Positions 12,569 through 24,838 are shown, counted from the first letter of the stretch. The stretch: 64,000 nucleotides of DNA from Callorhinus ursinus (GCF_003265705.1 NW_020313005.1:13657311-13721310); one strand, 5' to 3'. The notes: a model not told the origin generated them from the letters alone. Translations and numbers: made by a program.

Positions 12569-14412
12569 TCTTTCTTTTATTAATGTATTGTATCACATTG
12601 ATTCATTTGCAGTTGTTGAACCAAACTTGCAGCCCAGGAATGAATCCCACCTGGACATGGTGAATAATCATTTAAATGTACTGTTGGATCCTGTTGGCTA
12701 GTATTATGGTGAGAATTTTTGCATCCATGTTCATCAAGGATATTGGTCTGTAATTCTCCTTTTTGATGGGGTCTTTGTCCTGTTTTGAGATCAAGGTAAT
12801 ACTGGCCTCAAAAAATGAGTTTGGAAGTTCCTTCCATTTCTGTATTTTGGCAGAGTTTGAGAAGAATAGATTAATTCTTCTTTAAATGTTTGGTAGAATT
12901 CCCCTGGGAAGGCATCTGTTTCTGGGATCTTGTGTATTGGGAGATTTTGATTACTGCTTCAATTTCCTTGCTGGTTATGGATCTGTTCATGTTTTCTATT
13001 TCTTCCTGGATCAGTTTTGGTAGTTATTGTCTCTAGAAATGCATCCATTTCTTCCAGACTGTCTACTTTGCTGGCATAGAGTTGCCCATAATATGTCCTT
13101 ATAATTGTTTGTATTTCTTTGGTGTTGGGTGTGATCTTTCTTCTTTCATTCATGATTTTTTTTATTTGGGTCCTTTCTCTATTCTCTTTGGTAAGTCTGG
13201 CTAGGGGTTTATCAATCCTATTAATTCTTTCAAAGAACACCTCTTAGTTTCATTGATCTGTTCTACTGTGCTTTTGGTTTCTATTTCATTGATTTCTGCT
13301 CTGATTTTTATTATTTCTCTTCTCCTGCTGGGTTTAGGCTTCATTCGCTGTTCTTTCTCCAGCTCTTTTAGGTGTAGGGTTAGGCTGTGTATTTGAGACC
13401 TTTCTTGTTTCTTAAGAAAGGCTTATATTGCTATATACTTTCCTTTTAGGACTGCCTTTGCTCCATCCCGAAGATTTTGAACAGTTGTGTTTTCATTTTC
13501 ACTTGTTTCCATGGATTTTTAAAATTCTTCTTTAATTTCCTGGTTGACCCATTCATTCTTTAGTAGGATGCTTTTTAGCCTCCTTTGGGTTCTTTCCAGT
13601 TTTCCTCTTATGATTGAGTTCTACTTTCAAAGAACTGTGCTCTGAAAATATGCAGCTAATGATCCCAATCTTTTGGTAGTGGTTGAGACCTGATTTGTGA
13701 TGAAGGATGTGATCTATCCTGGAGAATGTTCCATGGGCACTAGAGAAGACTGTGTATTCTGTTGCTTTGGGATTGAATGTTCTGAATATATCCGAGAAGT
13801 CTATCTGGTCCAGTGTATCATTTAAAGCCTTTATTTCCTTTTGCTTAGATGATCTTTTGCTTAGATGATCTGTCCATTTCAGTGAGGGAGATGTTAAAGT
13901 CCCCTACTATTACTGTATTATTGTCTATGTGTTTCTATGATTTTGTTATTATTTGGCTCATATAATTGGCTGCTCACATGTTAGGGGCAAAGATATTTAT
14001 AATTGTTAGATCTTCTTCTTGGATAGAAACTGTAAGTATGATATAGTGTCCTTCCTCATCTCTTATTATAGTCTTTGGTTTAAACTCTAATTTTTCTGAG
14101 ATAAGGATTGTCACCCCCACTTTCTTTTGTTATCCATTAGCATGGTAAATGAATTTCCACCCCCTCACTTTAAATCTAGAGGTGTCTTTGGGTCTAAAAT
14201 GAGTCTCTTGCAGACAGCAGATCAATGGGTCTTGTCTTTTTTATCCAATCTGCTAGCCTGTGTCTTTTGATTGAGGCATTTAGCCCATTTACATTCAGGG
14301 TAACTATTGAAAGATATGAATTTAGTGCCACTGTATTCCCTGTAAGGTGACTGTTACTGTATATTGTCTGTTTTCCTTTCTCGTCTATGTTGCTTTTATG
14401 CTCTCTCTTTGC

Positions 14413-15060
14413 TTAGAGGACCCCTTTCAATATTTCTTGTGGGGATGGTTTAATGTTCACAAATTCTTTTAGTGTTTGTTTGTCTTGGAAGCTTTTTATC
14501 TCTCCTATTTTCAGTGACAGCCTAGCTGGATATAGTGTTCTTGGCTGCATATTTTTCTCATTAATTGTCCTGAATATATCATGCCAGTCCTTTCTGGACT
14601 GCCAGGTCTCTGTGGATAGGTCTGTTGCCAATCCAATGTTTCTAACATTGTAGGTTACAGCCCTCTTCTCCTGAGCTGCATTCAGGATTTTGTCTTTGTC
14701 TCTGAGACTTGTAAGTTTTACTATTAGATGTCGGGGTGTTGACCTATTTTTATTGATTTTGAAGAGGTTCTCTGTGTCCCCCGGATTTTGATGCCTGTTT
14801 CCTTCCACAAGGTTGGGAAATTCTCCACTATAATTTGCTCCAATATACCTTCTGCCCCCTTTCTCTTTCTTCTTCTGGGATCCCAATTATTCTAATATTG
14901 TTTCATCTTATGGTATTACTTATCTCTCAAACTCTCCCCTCATGATCCAGTAGTTGTTTATCTGTCTTTTCCTCAGCTTCCTTATTCTCCATCATTTGGT
15001 CTTCTATATCACTAATTCTCTCTTCTGCCTCATTTATCCTAGCACTTAGAGCCTCCATTT
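14413..15060 (-). pseudogene. L1 ORF1 remnant (C-terminal two thirds)
   Basis: L1 ORF1 encodes the RNA-binding chaperone of the L1 particle. The 157-codon open piece 14413-14886 covers the RNA-recognition and C-terminal region (ATDLSTETWQSRKDW near its middle, LYPARLSLKIGE later). The coiled-coil part continues to 15060 in another frame. The N-terminal third and start codon are missing because the element ends there. Confidence 0.88.
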
Positions 15061-15551
15061 TTTAAATTATTGTTATGGTATGTTAATCACCATACATTAT
15101 ATCATTAGTTTTTGATGTAGTGTTCCATGATTCATTGCTTGTGTATAACACCCAGTGATTCATGCAGAACATGCCCTCTTTAACACCCATCAGCAGGCCA
15201 GCCCTTCCTCCCAACCGCCTCCCCTCTAGAACCCTCAGTTTTTTTCTCAGAGTCTACCATCTCTCATGGTCTTCCCCTCTGATTCCTCCCCTTCATTCTT
15301 CCCCTACTGCTATCTTCTTCTTCTTTTTTTAACATATAATGTATTAGTTTGAGAGGTACAGATCTGTGAGTCAACGGTCTTGCAAATTTCACAGTGCTCA
15401 ACATAGCACATACCCTCCCCAATGTCTCTCACCCAGCCACCCCATCCCTCCCATCCCCCACCACTCCAGCAACCCTCAGTTTGTTTCCTGACATTAAGAA
15501 TTCCTCATATCAGTAAGGTCATATGATACATGTCTTTTTCTGATTGATTCA
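15061..15551 (-). mobile_element. L1 3'-end fragment between head-to-head L1s
   Basis: Antisense complete L1 3'UTR: T-rich tail, GTTAATCACCATACATTATA, then the distal and proximal modules, down to the last codons of ORF2 (ATTCCTCATATCAGTAAGGT). It is truncated at about 15551, where a plus-strand ORF1 begins. No clean target-site duplication was found on either side. Confidence 0.88.
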
Positions 15552-16234
15552 AAAAGGCTATTAATGAGGTGCAATAAAAAATGGAGGCTCTAACTGGTAG
15601 GATAAAGGAGGCAGAAGAGAGAATCAGTGATATAGAAGACAAAATGAGGGAAAATAAAGAAGCTGAGAAAAAGAGAGATAAACAACTACTGGATCATGAG
15701 GGCAATTTTCAAGAGATAAATGATACCATAAGATGAAACAATATTAGAATAATTGGGATCCCAGAAGAAGAAGAAAGAGAGAGAGGAGCAGAAGGTATAT
15801 TGGAGCAAATTATAGCAGAGAACATGACCTAATTTGGGGAAGGAAATAGGCATCAAAATCCAGGAGGCACAGAGTAACCCCTCAATATCAATAAAAATAG
15901 ATCAACACCCTGACATCTAATAGTAAAACTTGCGAGCCTCAGAGAAAAAGAGAAAATCCTGAAAGCAGCTTGGGAAAAGAGATCTGTAACCTACAATGAT
16001 ACAAATATTAGATTGGCAACAGACCTATCCACAGAGACCTGGCAGGCCAGAAAGGACTGGCATGATATATTCAGAGCATTAAATGAGGAAAATATGCAGC
16101 CAAGAATACTATATCCAGCTAGGCTTTCATTGAAAATAGAAGGAGAGATCAAAAGTTTTCAGGACAAACAAAAACTAAAGGAATTTGCAAACACAAAACC
16201 AGCCCTACAAGAAATCTTGAAAGGGGACCTCTAA
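15552..16234 (+). pseudogene. L1 ORF1 remnant
   Basis: Coiled-coil, RNA-recognition and C-terminal parts of the L1 ORF1 RNA-binding protein. The coiled-coil region is readable at 15580-15735 and is followed by an in-frame stop. The last open piece, 16013-16234 (73 codons), contains ATDLSTETWQARKDW and ends at the normal ORF1 stop. The N-terminus is missing through 5' truncation. Confidence 0.88.
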
Positions 16235-17615
16235 GAAAAGAGAGAGTCTAAAAGCAACATAGACGAGAAAGGAACACAGACAAAATACAGTAACAGTCAC
16301 CTTACAGGCAATACAACGGCACTAAATTCATATCTTTCAATAGTTACCCTGAATGTGAATGGGCTAAATGCCCCAATCAAAAGACACAGGTTATCAGTTT
16401 GGATTAAAAAACAAGACCCATCGATATGCTGTCTGCAAGAGACTAATTTTAGACCCAAAGACACCCCACATTGAAAGTGAGGGGGTGGAAAACAATTTAG
16501 TATGCTAATGGACACCAAAAAAAGCTGGGATGGCAATCCTTATATCAGACAAATTAGAAATTAAAACAAAGACTGTAATAAGAGATGAGGAAGGACACTA
16601 TATCCAACTTAAAGTGTCTATCCAACAAGAAGATCTAACAATTGTAAATATTTATGCCCCTGATATGGGAGCAGCCAATTATATAAGTCAAATAATAACA
16701 AAAGCAAAGAAACACATCGACAATAATACAATAAAAGTGGGGAATTTAACACCTCCCTCGCTGAAGTGGACAGATCATCTAAGCCAAAGATCAACAAGGA
16801 AATAAAGACTTTAAATAACACACTGGAACAAGGGACTTCACAAATATATTCAGAATATTCCATCCCAAAGCAACAGAATACACATTCTTCTCTAGTGCCC
16901 ATAGAACAATCTCCAGAATAGATCACATCCCAGGTCACAAATCAGTTCTCAGCTCGTACCAAAAGACTGGCATCATTCCCTGCATATATTCAGACCACAA
17001 TTCTTTGAGACTAGAACTCAATCACAAGAGGAAAGTGAGAAAGAACTCAAATACATGGAGTATCCTAATGGATCATTCAGGAAAATAAAGAAGAATTAAA
17101 TAATTCATGGAAAAACAATGAAAATGAAAACACAACTGTTCAAAAACTTTGGGATGCAGTAAAGGCAGTCCTAAGAGGAAAGTATATAGCACCATATGCC
17201 TTTCCCAAGAAACAAGAAAGGTCTCAAATACACAACCTAACCCTACACCTAAAGGAGATGTAGAAAGAACAGTGAATAAAGCCTAAACCCAACAGGAGAA
17301 GAGAAATAATAAAGATCAGAGCAGAAATCAATGAAATAGAAACCAAAAGAATGGTAGAGCAGATCAAGAAAACTAGGAGCTGGTTCTTTGAAAGAATTAA
17401 CAAGATTGATAAACCCCTGGCCAGACTTATCAAAAAGAAAAGAGAAATGACCCAAATCAACAAAATCATGAATGAAAGGGAGAGATCACAACCAACACCA
17501 AAGAAATACAAACAATTATAAGATCAACTATATGCCAGCCAATTAGATAACCTTGAAGAAATGGATGTATTCCTAGAGATGTACCAACTACCAAAATTGA
17601 ACCAGGAAGAAATAG

Positions 17616-17715
17616 NNNNNNNNNNNNNNNNNNNNNNNNNNNNNNNNNNNNNNNNNNNNNNNNNNNNNNNNNNNNNNNNNNNNNNNNNNNNNNNNNNNNN
17701 NNNNNNNNNNNNNNN
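17616..17715. other. Assembly gap (100 N)
   Basis: Exactly 100 N, the usual placeholder for unknown size. The neighbouring L1 sequence predicts a true missing length near 250 bp. Confidence 0.99.
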
Positions 17716-17799
17716 ATTGGCTAGTATTTTGGTGAGAATTTCAGACCAATATCCTTGATGAACATGGATGCAAAAATTCTCACCAAAATACTAGCCAAT
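17716..17799. repeat. 26-bp foldback beside the gap
   Basis: 17716-17741 is the exact reverse complement of 17774-17799, with a 32-nt loop. In all other L1 copies only the right arm is expected here. The left arm meets normal L1 sequence at GAGAATT, which is also found at the expected place in L1, so a template switch at short homology is likely. Confidence 0.97.
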
Positions 17800-20410
17800 A
17801 GGATCCAACAGTACATTAAAAGGATTATTCACCAACCAAGTGGGATTTATTCCCTGGCTGCAAGGTTGGTTGAACATCTGCAAATCAATCAATGTGATAC
17901 CATACATTAATATAAGAAAGACAAGAGCCATATGATCCTCTCAGTAGATGCAGAAATACCATTTGACAAAGTATAGCATACTTTCTTGATCAAAACTCTT
18001 CACAGTATAGGAATAGAGGGTACATACCTCAATATCATGAAAGCCATGTATGAAAAACCTACAGCAAATATCATTCTCAATGGGGAAAAACTGAAAGCTT
18101 TCCCACTAAGTTCAGGAACACGGCAGGGATGTCCACTATCACTACTGCTATTCAACATAGTACTAGGAGTCCTAGCCACAGCAATTAGACAACAAAAAGA
18201 AATAAAATTTATCTGAATCGGCAAAGAAGAAGTCAAACTCTCACTCTTTGCAGATGATATGATACTTTACGTGGAAAACCCAAAAGACTCCACCCCAAAA
18301 CTGCTAGAACTCATACAGGAATTCAGTAAAGTGGCAGGGTATAAAATCAATGCACAAAAATCAGTGGCATTCTTATACACCAACAAGAAGACAGTAGAAA
18401 GAGAAATTAAGGAGTCAATCCCATTTAGAATTACACCTAAAATCAAAAGATACCTAGGAATAAATCTAACCAAAGAAGCAAAGAATCTGTACTCAGAAAA
18501 CTATAGAATACTCATGAAAGAAATTGAGGAAGACACAAAGAAATGGAAAAATGTTCCATGCTCATGGATTTGTGGAACAAATATTGTGAAGGTGTCAATG
18601 CTACCTAGAGCAATCTACACATTCAATGCCATCCCTATCAAAATACCATCCACTTTTTTCAAAGAAATGGAACAAATAATCCTTAAATTTGTATGGAACC
18701 AGAAAAGACTCCGAATAGCCAGAGGAATATTGAAAAAGAAAGGCAAAGCTGGTGGCATCACAATTCCAGGCTTCAAGCTCTATTACAAAGTTGTCATCAT
18801 CAAGACAGTATGGTACTGGCACAAAAACAGACAATCGATCAATGGAACAGAATCGAGAGCCCAGAAATGGACCCTCAACTCTATGGTCAACTAATCTTCG
18901 ACAAAGCAGGAAAGAATGTCCAATGGAAAAAAGACAGTTTCTTCAACAAATGGTGTTGGGAAAATTGGACAGCCCCATGCAGAAGAATGATACTGGACCT
19001 ATTCCTTACACCACACACAATAATAGACTCAAAATATTTGAAAGACCTCAATGTTAGACAGGAGTCCATCAACATCCTAAAGGAGAACACAGGCAGCAAA
19101 CTCTTCATCCCTAGCCACAGCAACTTCTTCCTAGAAACCTCACCAAAGGCAAGGGAAGTAAGGGCCAAAATGAACTATTGTGACTTCACCAAGATAAAAA
19201 GCTTTTGCACAGCAAAAGAAACAGTCAACAAAACCAAAAGACAACTGACAGAATGGGAGAAGATGTTTGCAAATGACATACCAGATAAAATGCTAGTATC
19301 CAAAATCTATAAATAACCTATGAAACTCAACACCCAAAGAACAAATGTTCCAATCTAGAAATGGGCAGAAGACATGAACAGACATTTTTCCAAAGAAGTT
19401 ACCCAAATGACTAACAGACACATGAAAGAGTGCTCAACGTCGCTCAGCATCAGGGAAATCCAAATCAAAACCTCAATGACATACCACACACACCAGTCAG
19501 AATGGCTGAAATTAACAAGTCAGGAAATGACATATTTGGCCGTGATGTGAGAAAGGGGAACCCTCCTACACTGTTGGTGGGAATGCCAGCTAGTTCAGCC
19601 ACTCTGGAAAACAGTATGGAGGTTCTTCAAAAAGTTGAAAATAAAGCTACCATATTACCCATAAATTGCACTCCTGGGCATTTACCTCAAAGATACAAAT
19701 ATAGGGATCCGAAGGATTACATGCACCCCAATGTTTATAGCAGCAATACAATATCCAAACTATTGAAAGAGCCAAGATGTCCATCAACAGGTGAATGGAT
19801 AAAGAAGATGTATATATGTACAATGGAATATTATGCAGCCATCAAAAGGAATGAGATCTTGCCATTTGCAATGACGTGGATGGAACTGGAGTGTATTATG
19901 CTGAGTGAAATAACTCAATCAGAGAAAGACATGTATTTGTATGATTTCACTGATAGGAGGAATTCTTAATCTCAGAAAGAAACTGAGGGTTGCTGGAGGT
20001 GTGGGAGGTGGGAGGGATGGGGTGGCTGGGTGATAGACATTGGGGAAGGTATGTGCTATGGTGAGCGCTGTGAATTGTGTAAGACTGTTGAATCACAGAC
20101 ATGTACTTCTGAAACAAATAATACATTACATATTAAAAAAAGAAAAGAAGAAGATAGCAGGAAGGGATAAATGAAGGGGTGGAAATCGGAGGGGGAGACG
20201 AACCATGAGAGACGATGGACTCTGAGAAACAAACTGAGGGTTCTAGAGGGGAGGGAGGTGGGGAGATGGGTTAGCCTGGTGATGAATATTAAAGAGGGCA
20301 TGTACTGAATGGAGCACTGGGTGTTATATGCAAACAATAAATCATGGAACACTACATCACAAACTAATGATGTAATGTATGGTGATTAATATAACAATAA
20401 AATAAAAAAA

Positions 20411-20985
20411 GAAATAGAAAAGGAAAAATAAAGAAAATTAAAAAAATTTTGAAAGACTAAAGAATCATTGGAAAAAACCATGAATTCTCTCCTGGGTATT
20501 CCCCTAGTGCTGGAGTTTTACAGTTCTCAATGATCAGTAAACTTTGTCTTGGCTGAATGTTCTTGCTGATCCTCTGCGGGAGAGGCCTGTTGCAGTGACT
20601 CTCAAATGTCTTCGCCTGAGGCGGAATTGCACCACCCTTGCTGGGTCAAGGCTAAGTAATCTGCTCGGGTTTGTTCCTTGTAGCTTTTGTTCCCTGAAAT
20701 CTTTCTGTACAGCTTTGGAGGACGTGAATGAAAATCTCTGACCCCAGAGGAGCTGAGACTTCAGGGCCCCACTCCCCAGTGCACCCTCAGAGAAAAGCAG
20801 TCAATCATTCCTGTCTCCCTGCTCTCTGTCCGCACTCCGTGCTCACCTGGCCTGGGACTGAGCGTTTCTATGTCTGGCACACGACCCCTTTTGGAGTCTC
20901 CAAACCCAGCAGATCCCTGCGGTGTGCTCCCATGCTGTTCCTCCCTGGGAGGAAGGGGAGTCTCCCCAGATCTGTTGGGTCTGTT
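20411..20985 (-). mobile_element. L1 5'UTR fragment
   Basis: Antisense middle part of the younger L1 5'UTR, matching 38.55-39.08 kb and the reverse of about 58.1-58.68 kb (landmarks: AATCTGCTCGGGTTTGTTCC and TGGAGTCTCCAAACCCAGCA). Both ends are truncated. It lies between the tail of the plus L1 and an old L1. It may be the displaced 5' part of the minus L1 at 9.85-15.06 kb, but that is inference. Confidence 0.85.
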
Positions 20986-21524
20986 GCAGATTTTTTTATT
21001 ACTCATTCAGTTTCTTTGCTGTATATTGGTCTGTCACGTTTTCTATTTCTTCTTGTTTCAGTTTGGTAGTTTATGTTTCTAGGAATTTATCCATTTCTTC
21101 TAGATTGCTCAATTTGTTGGCATATAGCTTTTCACTATATTCTCATAATTTTTTGAATTTCTGTGGTTTTGGGTGTGATTTTTCCTCTTTCAGTTGTGAT
21201 TTTACTTATTTAGGTCCTTTCATTTTTCGTTTTGATAACTCTGGCTAAGGGATTATCAATTTTATTCTTTCGAAGAACCAGCTCCTGGTTTTATTGATCG
21301 GTTCTATTGTTTTTTTTTTCAGTTTCTATATCACTTATTTCTTCTCTAATCATTATTGTTTCCCTTCTGCTGGCTTTAGGCTTCATTTGGTGTTCTTTTT
21401 TTAGGTTCTTTAGATGTAAAGCTAGGTTGTGTATTTGAGATTTTTCTTGTTTCTTGAGGTAGGCCTGCATTGTTACATACTTCCCTCCTATGACTGCTTT
21501 TGCTGCATCTCTACAGTTTTTGAC

Positions 21525-22400
21525 CTACGTGTTTTCATTTTTATTTGTTTCCATGTATTTTTTAAATTTCTTCTTTAATTTCCCAGTTAATCGATTGTTC
21601 TTTAATAGGATGTTCTTTGACCTCCATGTATTTGTAGTTTTTCCTTTCTTTTTTTTCTTGTGGTTTACTTCATAGCATTGTAGTTGGAAATATGCATGGA
21701 TGACCTCACTCTTTTTGTACTTGTTGAGAGCTGAAATTTGACCTGGTATGTGATCTATTCTGGACAATGTCCCATGTGCCCTTGTAAAGAATGTATATTC
21801 TGTTACTTTAGGATGAAATATTCTGAATATATCTCTTAAGTCCATCTGGTACAGTGTGTCATTCAAAGGCATTGTTTCCTTGATTTTCTGCTTAAATAAT
21901 CTGTCCATTCAAGCAAGTGGGATGGTAAAGTCCCCTACTAATATTGTAGTATTATCAATGAGTTTTTTTATGTTTGTTATTAATTGTTCTATATATTTTG
22001 GTGCTCCCACATTGGAGGCATAAATATTTATAATTGTTAGATCTTCTTATTGGATAGACCTCTTTTTTATGATATGGTGTCCTTCTTCATCTCTTGTTCA
22101 GTCTTTGGTTTAAAATCTAGTTTGTCTGATAAAAGTATGGCTATTCTGGCTTTCTTGTGATGTCCTTTAGCATGATAAATTTTTCTCCATTCCCTCACTT
22201 TTGCTCTGGAGGTGTTTTTAGGTCTTAAATGAGTCTCTTATAGTCAGCATATAGATGGGTCTTTTTTAAAAAATCCATTCTGATTACCCTATGTCCTTTG
22301 ATTGGAACATTTAGTCCATATACATTCAGAGTCATTATTGATAGATAAGAATTTAGTGCCATTCTTAAGTCATTCCTTCTGGAGATTTTCTCTGTTCCTT
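21525..22400 (-). pseudogene. Old L1 ORF2 endonuclease remnant
   Basis: The 127-codon open piece 21525-21908 contains RAHGTLSRIDHIPG, the conserved C-terminal endonuclease motif with its Ser-Arg-Ile-Asp-His core. The upstream part is readable in pieces to about 22400. Frame breaks are many and the RT is absent. Confidence 0.82.
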
Positions 22401-22449
22401 TCTAGTTTTTGTCACTTTTGATCTTTTTTCCCCACTCAGAGAGTCCCCT

Positions 22450-23110
22450 TTTATATTTCTTGCACTGTTGGTTTAGTGGTCATGAATATTTTTTTGGGGG
22501 GGAACTCTTTATCTCTTCTATTCTGAATGACAGCCTTGTTGGATAGAGTATTCTTGGCTGTAGATATTTCCTATCCAGCACGTTGAATATATCATTACAC
22601 TCCCTTATGGCCTGCCAAGTTCTGTGGTGAGGTCTGTTGTTAACCTTATTTGTCTTTCCTTGTAAGTTAAGGGTATCTTCTCTCTTGCTGCTTTTAGGAT
22701 TTTTTCCTTATCTTTGTATTTTGCCAAATTTTCTATGCTATGTCTTGATGTCAGCCTGCTTTTGTTGATTTTGATGGGAGTTCTCTGTGCCTTCTGGATT
22801 TAGATAGATGTCTGCATTCTTCCCCAGATTAGGGAAGTTTTCAGCTATTATTTGCTCAAATAAACCTTCTGCCCTCTTTTCCCCCTCTTCTTCTTTTGTG
22901 ACTTCTATGATATGAATGTTTCTATGCTTTATGGAATTTCTGAGTTCCTTAAGTCTACCTACATTTGTGATCCAATATTTTTCCTTCCCTCTTTTTATCT
23001 TCATTATTTTCCATAATTTTGTCTTCTGCTTCTTCTGTCCTTTTGGTCATAGAATCAGTCAGTTTTACATCTGAGTTATTGCACTTTTTATTTTGTCCTG
23101 ACTAGTTTTT
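22450..23110 (-). pseudogene. Old L1 ORF1 remnant
   Basis: The open piece 22738-23004 (88 codons) contains IIAENFPNLGK and a Glu-rich EEEGEKRAEG stretch, typical for the junction of coiled coil and RNA-recognition domain of L1 ORF1. The C-terminal part continues to about 22450 with breaks. Confidence 0.8.
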
Positions 23111-24838
23111 AGATCTTTTATCTCTGTGGTAAGGGACTCCCTGGTGTTTTCTATGCTTTTCTCAAGCCCAGCTAGTATCGTTATGATTGTTCCCTTAAAA
23201 TATGGATCAGGTACATTACTTATATCTGTTTTAATTAGATTCCTATTTGTGACATTTTCTTATTCTTTTTTGGGGGAGATGAATTCCTCTGTCTTGGCAT
23301 TTTGTCTAGATCTCTGTTTTCTTCTCTGTGTTAGGAAAGCTGGTTATGTTTCCTGCTCCTAGGTGTAATAGCTTTATGAAGAAGAGGCCATATACTGTCC
23401 AGGGCCTGGCACTGCAGAATGTGTCTCTGGTGTATGCTATGTTTTGGCTGCTCATTCCCTCAGGTTAGTCCTCTGCAGAGTTTCTCCTTGCCTATAGTGG
23501 GCAGTGTTTTGACCATGTACAGAGTGTGGTGAATTTTAACTAGGTGCGCTCTGATCTGCTTGTTAAAAGAGGCTTCATGCTATTTCCACTACAGCTTAAG
23601 TTTTGCAGCACTCTATGGTCTGTAGACTTGGCATATGCGGGGGATGGAGGGGCTATTGTGCTGGTCTTCTGGGGGATGGTCCTGGTGCTCAGGTTCTCAG
23701 GCACACTTTCCCTAGTAAAGAAGCACCTTCAGAGTGCAGGCATGTGGGGCTTGGTGTATGACGCTCATGCTTCCACTCTTGGCACTGTTCTGCTCACTGA
23801 AGTCAGCCCATGCTGATGGGTGGGGGAGCAAAATGGTATCATCCTTCTCCCTTTTTCTGGGAGAGAGCAGTTCACACCTGCCACTGTCTGGAAAGCTCTC
23901 ACAGAAGAGTGAACAATCTCTCCTCATGCATCCAGGTGTCCCTCAGATCTACACCTTCATCCTATCTATGTCTGGGCTGTCTGCCCATCTGGCCATACAG
24001 TGTGCATGTGTTTTATCTCAGGCATGCTGACTGAGAGTTTCTAAACTCCAAGCTTTAGGGAACCAGATGGCACAGATATAGATCCATGCTGGTCTTCTGG
24101 GGTCAGGTCTCACCACGCCGGGGCTAGTGCTTGTTTTTCCCAAAAGGGCAGTTGCACCAATGTCCAGGAGCTTGGATTTCAGAGTAAAGTACAACAGAAA
24201 GCCTGAGTACAGGTTAGCCGCCCTCAGCAGGTGTCTCTGCTCCTATGCTTAAAGGGGTGGGGGAGTGTAATGGCATCTGCCAACTCTTTTCTTCCCTGAG
24301 AGATAATGCCGTGTCTCCCAGATGCACTACAAGAAGGAGGAAATATCTCTCCCAATACATACCAGAGGATCCTCAGATCACAGAATCTGCTCCCGAAGCC
24401 TCTGCCCTCCTCCACAGGAGTGCCACTGTACCCAGTGGGCTCCACCCTGGCCACTCCCAGAATTCTAAAACTCATGATAATCAGCCCTTCTTGTTTTCCT
24501 AGTCACTGTTTTTGGGGGAAGTGTTTTACTTGTGTGATCCCCTGTGCACTGTGCTCTTGCTCTCTCTCTTTCCCTCTTTCTCTCTCTCCCCTCCACCTGT
24601 CATCAAGGCTCCCTCCCCACCACAGCACCCACGATCCTTTTTCTCTCCCAAATCACATCTCCACACCTCCTACCTTCCATGATGTGGCCTCTTCTCTCCC
24701 TCTAGTTGTGCAGTTTGTTCTCTCAGTCCTCAGATTTCATGGGTGTTCAGAATGATTTGGTATTTATCTAGCTGTGTTTGAGGGGTGAGGCAAGCATAGG
24801 GTCCTCCTTTTACTCTGCCATCTTAACTCTCTCTCCTC
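23111..24838 (-). promoter_or_regulatory. Old L1 5'UTR (former internal promoter)
   Basis: About 1.7 kb of GC-richer DNA between ORF1 and the L1 5' terminus. It resembles the 5'UTR of other old L1s here (27.99-29.37, 50.6-51.9 kb). It would have carried the Pol II promoter of the element. No activity can be claimed. The open frames on both strands (for example 24306-24755) lie in this noncoding part. Confidence 0.7.

Larger units (their letters stand above)
10112..14330 (-). pseudogene. L1 ORF2 remnant
   Basis: Reads as endonuclease, reverse transcriptase and C-terminal domain from high to low coordinate. The best open piece is 10518-11120 (200 codons, C-terminal part with the Cys-containing [10 protein letters not shown] stretch). 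Further pieces are 11441-11758, 11858-12145 (its [10 protein letters not shown] shows the RT motif C with the first catalytic Asp changed to Glu) and 12959-13240. Two SINE insertions, several frameshifts and loss of the start codon (ATG changed at about 14330) make it non-functional. Confidence 0.9.
9852..15060 (-). mobile_element. L1 LINE, 3'UTR to mid-ORF1, carrying two SINEs
   Basis: Antisense L1 of the younger family, close to the full-length copy at 32.5-39.6 kb. It starts at the internal A-rich site of the 3'UTR (T-run, then AACATAATGTATTATTTGTT), so it lacks the distal 3'UTR module. It continues through ORF2 and the spacer into ORF1 and stops at about a third of ORF1, at a T-run where another L1 tail joins. 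Two Can-SINEs are inserted in ORF2. No clear target-site duplication is visible because both ends abut other L1s. Confidence 0.92.
16315..19969 (+). pseudogene. L1 ORF2 remnant
   Basis: Endonuclease, reverse transcriptase and C-terminal domain. The start codon is ACG in place of ATG. Open pieces: 16530-16805 (endonuclease), 17986-18216 (RT, with the RQGCPL motif B), 18259-18894 (211 codons, RT thumb onward), 18693-19316 (207 codons, C-terminal) and 19430-19969. The RT motif C is readable as FADDMI around 18247-18264. About 250 bp of the RT N-terminal part are absent at the gap, judged from the homologous stretch at about 35238-35489. Non-functional. Confidence 0.9.
15552..20410 (+). mobile_element. 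L1 LINE, ORF1 to poly(A), with assembly gap
   Basis: Plus-strand L1 starting within ORF1 (CAAAAAGGCTATTAATGAGG) and running through ORF2 and both 3'UTR modules to an A-rich tail near 20410. It is 5'-truncated. The start is only about 35 bp upstream, in L1 coordinates, of where the minus L1 at 9.85-15.06 kb stops, so the two form an inverted pair. A 100-N gap at 17616-17715 removes part of ORF2. Confidence 0.92.
20986..24838 (-). mobile_element. Old L1 (L1M-type), 5' half with 5'UTR
   Basis: Antisense old L1 covering the region between endonuclease and RT, the endonuclease, the ORF2/ORF1 spacer, ORF1 and a 1.7-kb 5'UTR that ends at TTTACTCTGCCATCTTAACT, the usual L1 5' terminus (AAGATGGCAGAGTAAA on the reverse strand). 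The 3' part of ORF2 is missing at 20985. The old 3' end at 9070-9851 could belong to the same element, separated by later insertions and a deletion. Confidence 0.85.

Noticed and set aside
15061..15700. 5' inversion by twin priming to explain the minus 3' end next to plus ORF1
   Set aside because: The plus-strand part continues to its own 3'UTR and poly(A), which an inverted twin-priming segment cannot contain.
24306..24755. 149-codon Pro/Leu-rich frame as a host protein
   Set aside because: It lies in the 5'UTR of an old minus L1, in the antisense direction, with other frames also open and no domain.
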